Shown piece by piece: positions 5,681 to 6,698 of a DNA stretch of 6,698 bases (within the stretch, counting starts at the first letter, position 1; each line of letters begins with the position of its first letter). The position numbers and the translations under genes were made by a program. The notes under the pieces were generated by a model. That model had not been told where the DNA came from. It worked only from the letters and a program-made list of their open reading frames with translations, and searched no databases. Origin of the DNA: GCA-016699975 sp964515255 (GTDB taxonomy: Bacteria; Patescibacteriota; Minisyncoccia; Moranbacterales; UBA1568); contig CAZETL010000047.1 of NCBI GenBank assembly GCA_964515255.1, forward strand, positions 1 through 6,698, read 5' to 3'.

Positions 5681-5717
5681 TGCTTCGGCCCAGTTCCGAA
5701 AACTGCCTATCCCCGCT

Positions 5718-6698
5718 ATGTTTCGAAGCTCTATCTCCCTCTTATTCCTTCTGCTATCCATCGCACTGATTCTTTTCGGAACCGCTGCCAAAGCGTCGGC
5801 AAGCGATTCTTTTAAAATTCCGGAAAGCATCACTATCTGGCAGCCAAAAGGAGAAACCGTGATAGCGAAAGAAGAAATGGAGCATTGGCTCCGCCCTTCT
5901 GTACGAATCATATTCAAAAGAAAGACTGCCACAGAAGCAATCTCACCAACAAATTGCCCGTTCAAGCTACTTTTCTGCGATTTCTCACTGCCCATTTCCA
6001 CACGATTTTCCGCATCGTCAAAATCAAGCTTTTCACCCGACAAAGAGAAGATCCGAAACTTTCTGGATCGCCTCCAGGAAGAAACTCGGATATCGGCAAT
6101 CGATGCCGTATTCTCAATTCGGGACAACAATACTGCATCGACATTCGCTCCCAGTCGGGACGGATCAGAGATCGATGTTGATGCCGCAATCAAAAGCATT
6201 GAGGCAGCTTTCTTTTCTCGCGATACTGATCCAAGTCAAATCATCCGCCTCCCAACAAGAACGATCTCGCCAAAAATAACATCAACTGACGCGGACCGAC
6301 TCGGCATCACGAAGTTCCTCGGCGAGGGAAGAACGAGCTTTGCAGGATCGCCAAGAAATCGCATTTTCAATATTAAGCGAGCGCTTGAGCAATTCCAGGG
6401 AGTCCTCATTGCCCCAGGAGAGGAATTCTCCTTTGTACAACACCTCGGACCAGTCGATGGCGAGCATGGGTACCTCCCCGAACTCGTCATCAAGAGAGGA
6501 AGAACTGAACCAGAGTTTGGCGGCGGCATTTGCCAAGTTTCTACAACTTTTTTCCGAGCAGCGCTCAATACCGGACAAAAAATCACGGAACGGCGAAATC
6601 ACGCCTATCCAGTCAGCTATTACCGACCATACGGCATGGATGCCACTGTTTACGTCCCGAGACCAGACTTCAGATTCCGAAACGAAACTCCGGCCCAC
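5718..6698 (+). CDS. Secreted VanW-family protein with YoaR-like peptidoglycan-binding domain (3' end cut off)
   Basis: The frame from ATG 5718 stays open for 327 codons to the window edge, so the gene is partial by position rather than broken. Residues 1-28 form a signal peptide: basic FRSS, a hydrophobic core of about 16 residues and a probable cleavage after AKASA. Residues about 105-165 resemble the PG_binding_4 (YoaR-like) domain, including FAPSRDGSEIDVDAAI (143-158). From about 197 the VanW domain begins: FAGSPRNRIFNIKRAL (208-223), VLIAPGEEFSF (229-239), LGPVDGEHGYLPELVI (243-258), GGGICQVSTTFFRAAL (268-283) with conserved C272, and ERRNHAYPVSYYRPYG (291-306). VanW occurs in vanB-type vancomycin-resistance clusters, but its biochemical role is unresolved. 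Secreted relatives are widespread without resistance genes and are thought to act at the cell wall. No van genes are visible here, so resistance should not be inferred. The start gives the signal peptide and has no upstream in-frame ATG. No Shine-Dalgarno or convincing promoter was found; a small TTCGG/CCGAA hairpin (5684-5700) lies upstream. Confidence 0.92.
   Translation, partial: MFRSSISLLFLLLSIALILFGTAAKASASDSFKIPESITIWQPKGETVIAKEEMEHWLRPSVRIIFKRKTATEAISPTNCPFKLLFCDFSLPISTRFSASSKSSFSPDKEKIRNFLDRLQEETRISAIDAVFSIRDNNTASTFAPSRDGSEIDVDAAIKSIEAAFFSRDTDPSQIIRLPTRTISPKITSTDADRLGITKFLGEGRTSFAGSPRNRIFNIKRALEQFQGVLIAPGEEFSFVQHLGPVDGEHGYLPELVIKRGRTEPEFGGGICQVSTTFFRAALNTGQKITERRNHAYPVSYYRPYGMDATVYVPRPDFRFRNETPAH

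Noticed and set aside
5618..5815. 65-codon plus-strand frame starting after hsp20
   Set aside because: It passes through the 12-bp hairpin and overlaps the signal-peptide region of the VanW gene in a different frame, with no recognisable motif.
5288..6199. 303-codon open frame on the minus strand across hsp20 and the VanW gene
   Set aside because: It runs antisense through two well-supported genes and the hairpin between them, and its translation shows no recognisable domain. It is a shadow of codon composition on the coding strand.

Overview
This is a compact bacterial chromosomal segment, roughly half G+C, with every recognised gene on the + strand. From start to end it reads: tail of an upstream terminator, tRNA-Glu(UUC), terminator, tsaD, valS, a small PrsW-type intramembrane protease, an Hsp20 small heat-shock protein, and the 5' part of a secreted VanW-family protein that runs off the right edge. 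No mobile element, CRISPR array, integrase or other sign of recent transfer is visible. I found no wholly new multi-gene system; the unusual points are in regulation and protein architecture.

The best guess for the source is a member of the Candidate Phyla Radiation (Patescibacteria). This rests on family recollection, not a search. The Hsp20 wording (EGQLTIDVYQTDE, AGVKPEDLD, NGILTIRLPK), the ValRS wording (NSRGGGIIEPQIRDQWFV, PWHDATDFDIAERH) and the signal-peptide + YoaR-like + VanW arrangement are all familiar from that group. Weaker support comes from short intergenic gaps and the lack of Shine-Dalgarno motifs before all five protein starts. Standard code 11 fits throughout; the four visible stops are TAG, TAA, TAG and TAG.

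Positions 1-1597 concern tRNA biology. A tRNA-Glu gene ends in a tight hairpin terminator. A textbook extended -10 promoter follows at once and drives tsaD, the t6A37 tRNA-modification enzyme, through a roughly 110-nt structured leader. After tsaD, a 101-nt gap carries a candidate promoter whose predicted transcription start falls at or next to the valS ATG. The valS transcript would therefore be leaderless or nearly so.

Positions 1598-4937 hold valS (934 codons; complete catalytic, editing, anticodon and C-terminal coiled-coil regions) and, 25 nt downstream, a 169-residue PrsW-like membrane protein probably translated from the same message. The ValRS zinc-binding region contains an A+T-rich expansion.

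Positions 4938-6698 look like an envelope and stress section. An inverted repeat at the end of the prsW-like gene overlaps a good sigma-70-type promoter for hsp20. The hsp20 leader can form two mutually exclusive small hairpins. A perfect 12-bp stem separates hsp20 from the VanW-family gene, which has a signal peptide, a YoaR-like peptidoglycan-binding domain and most of the VanW domain before the window ends.
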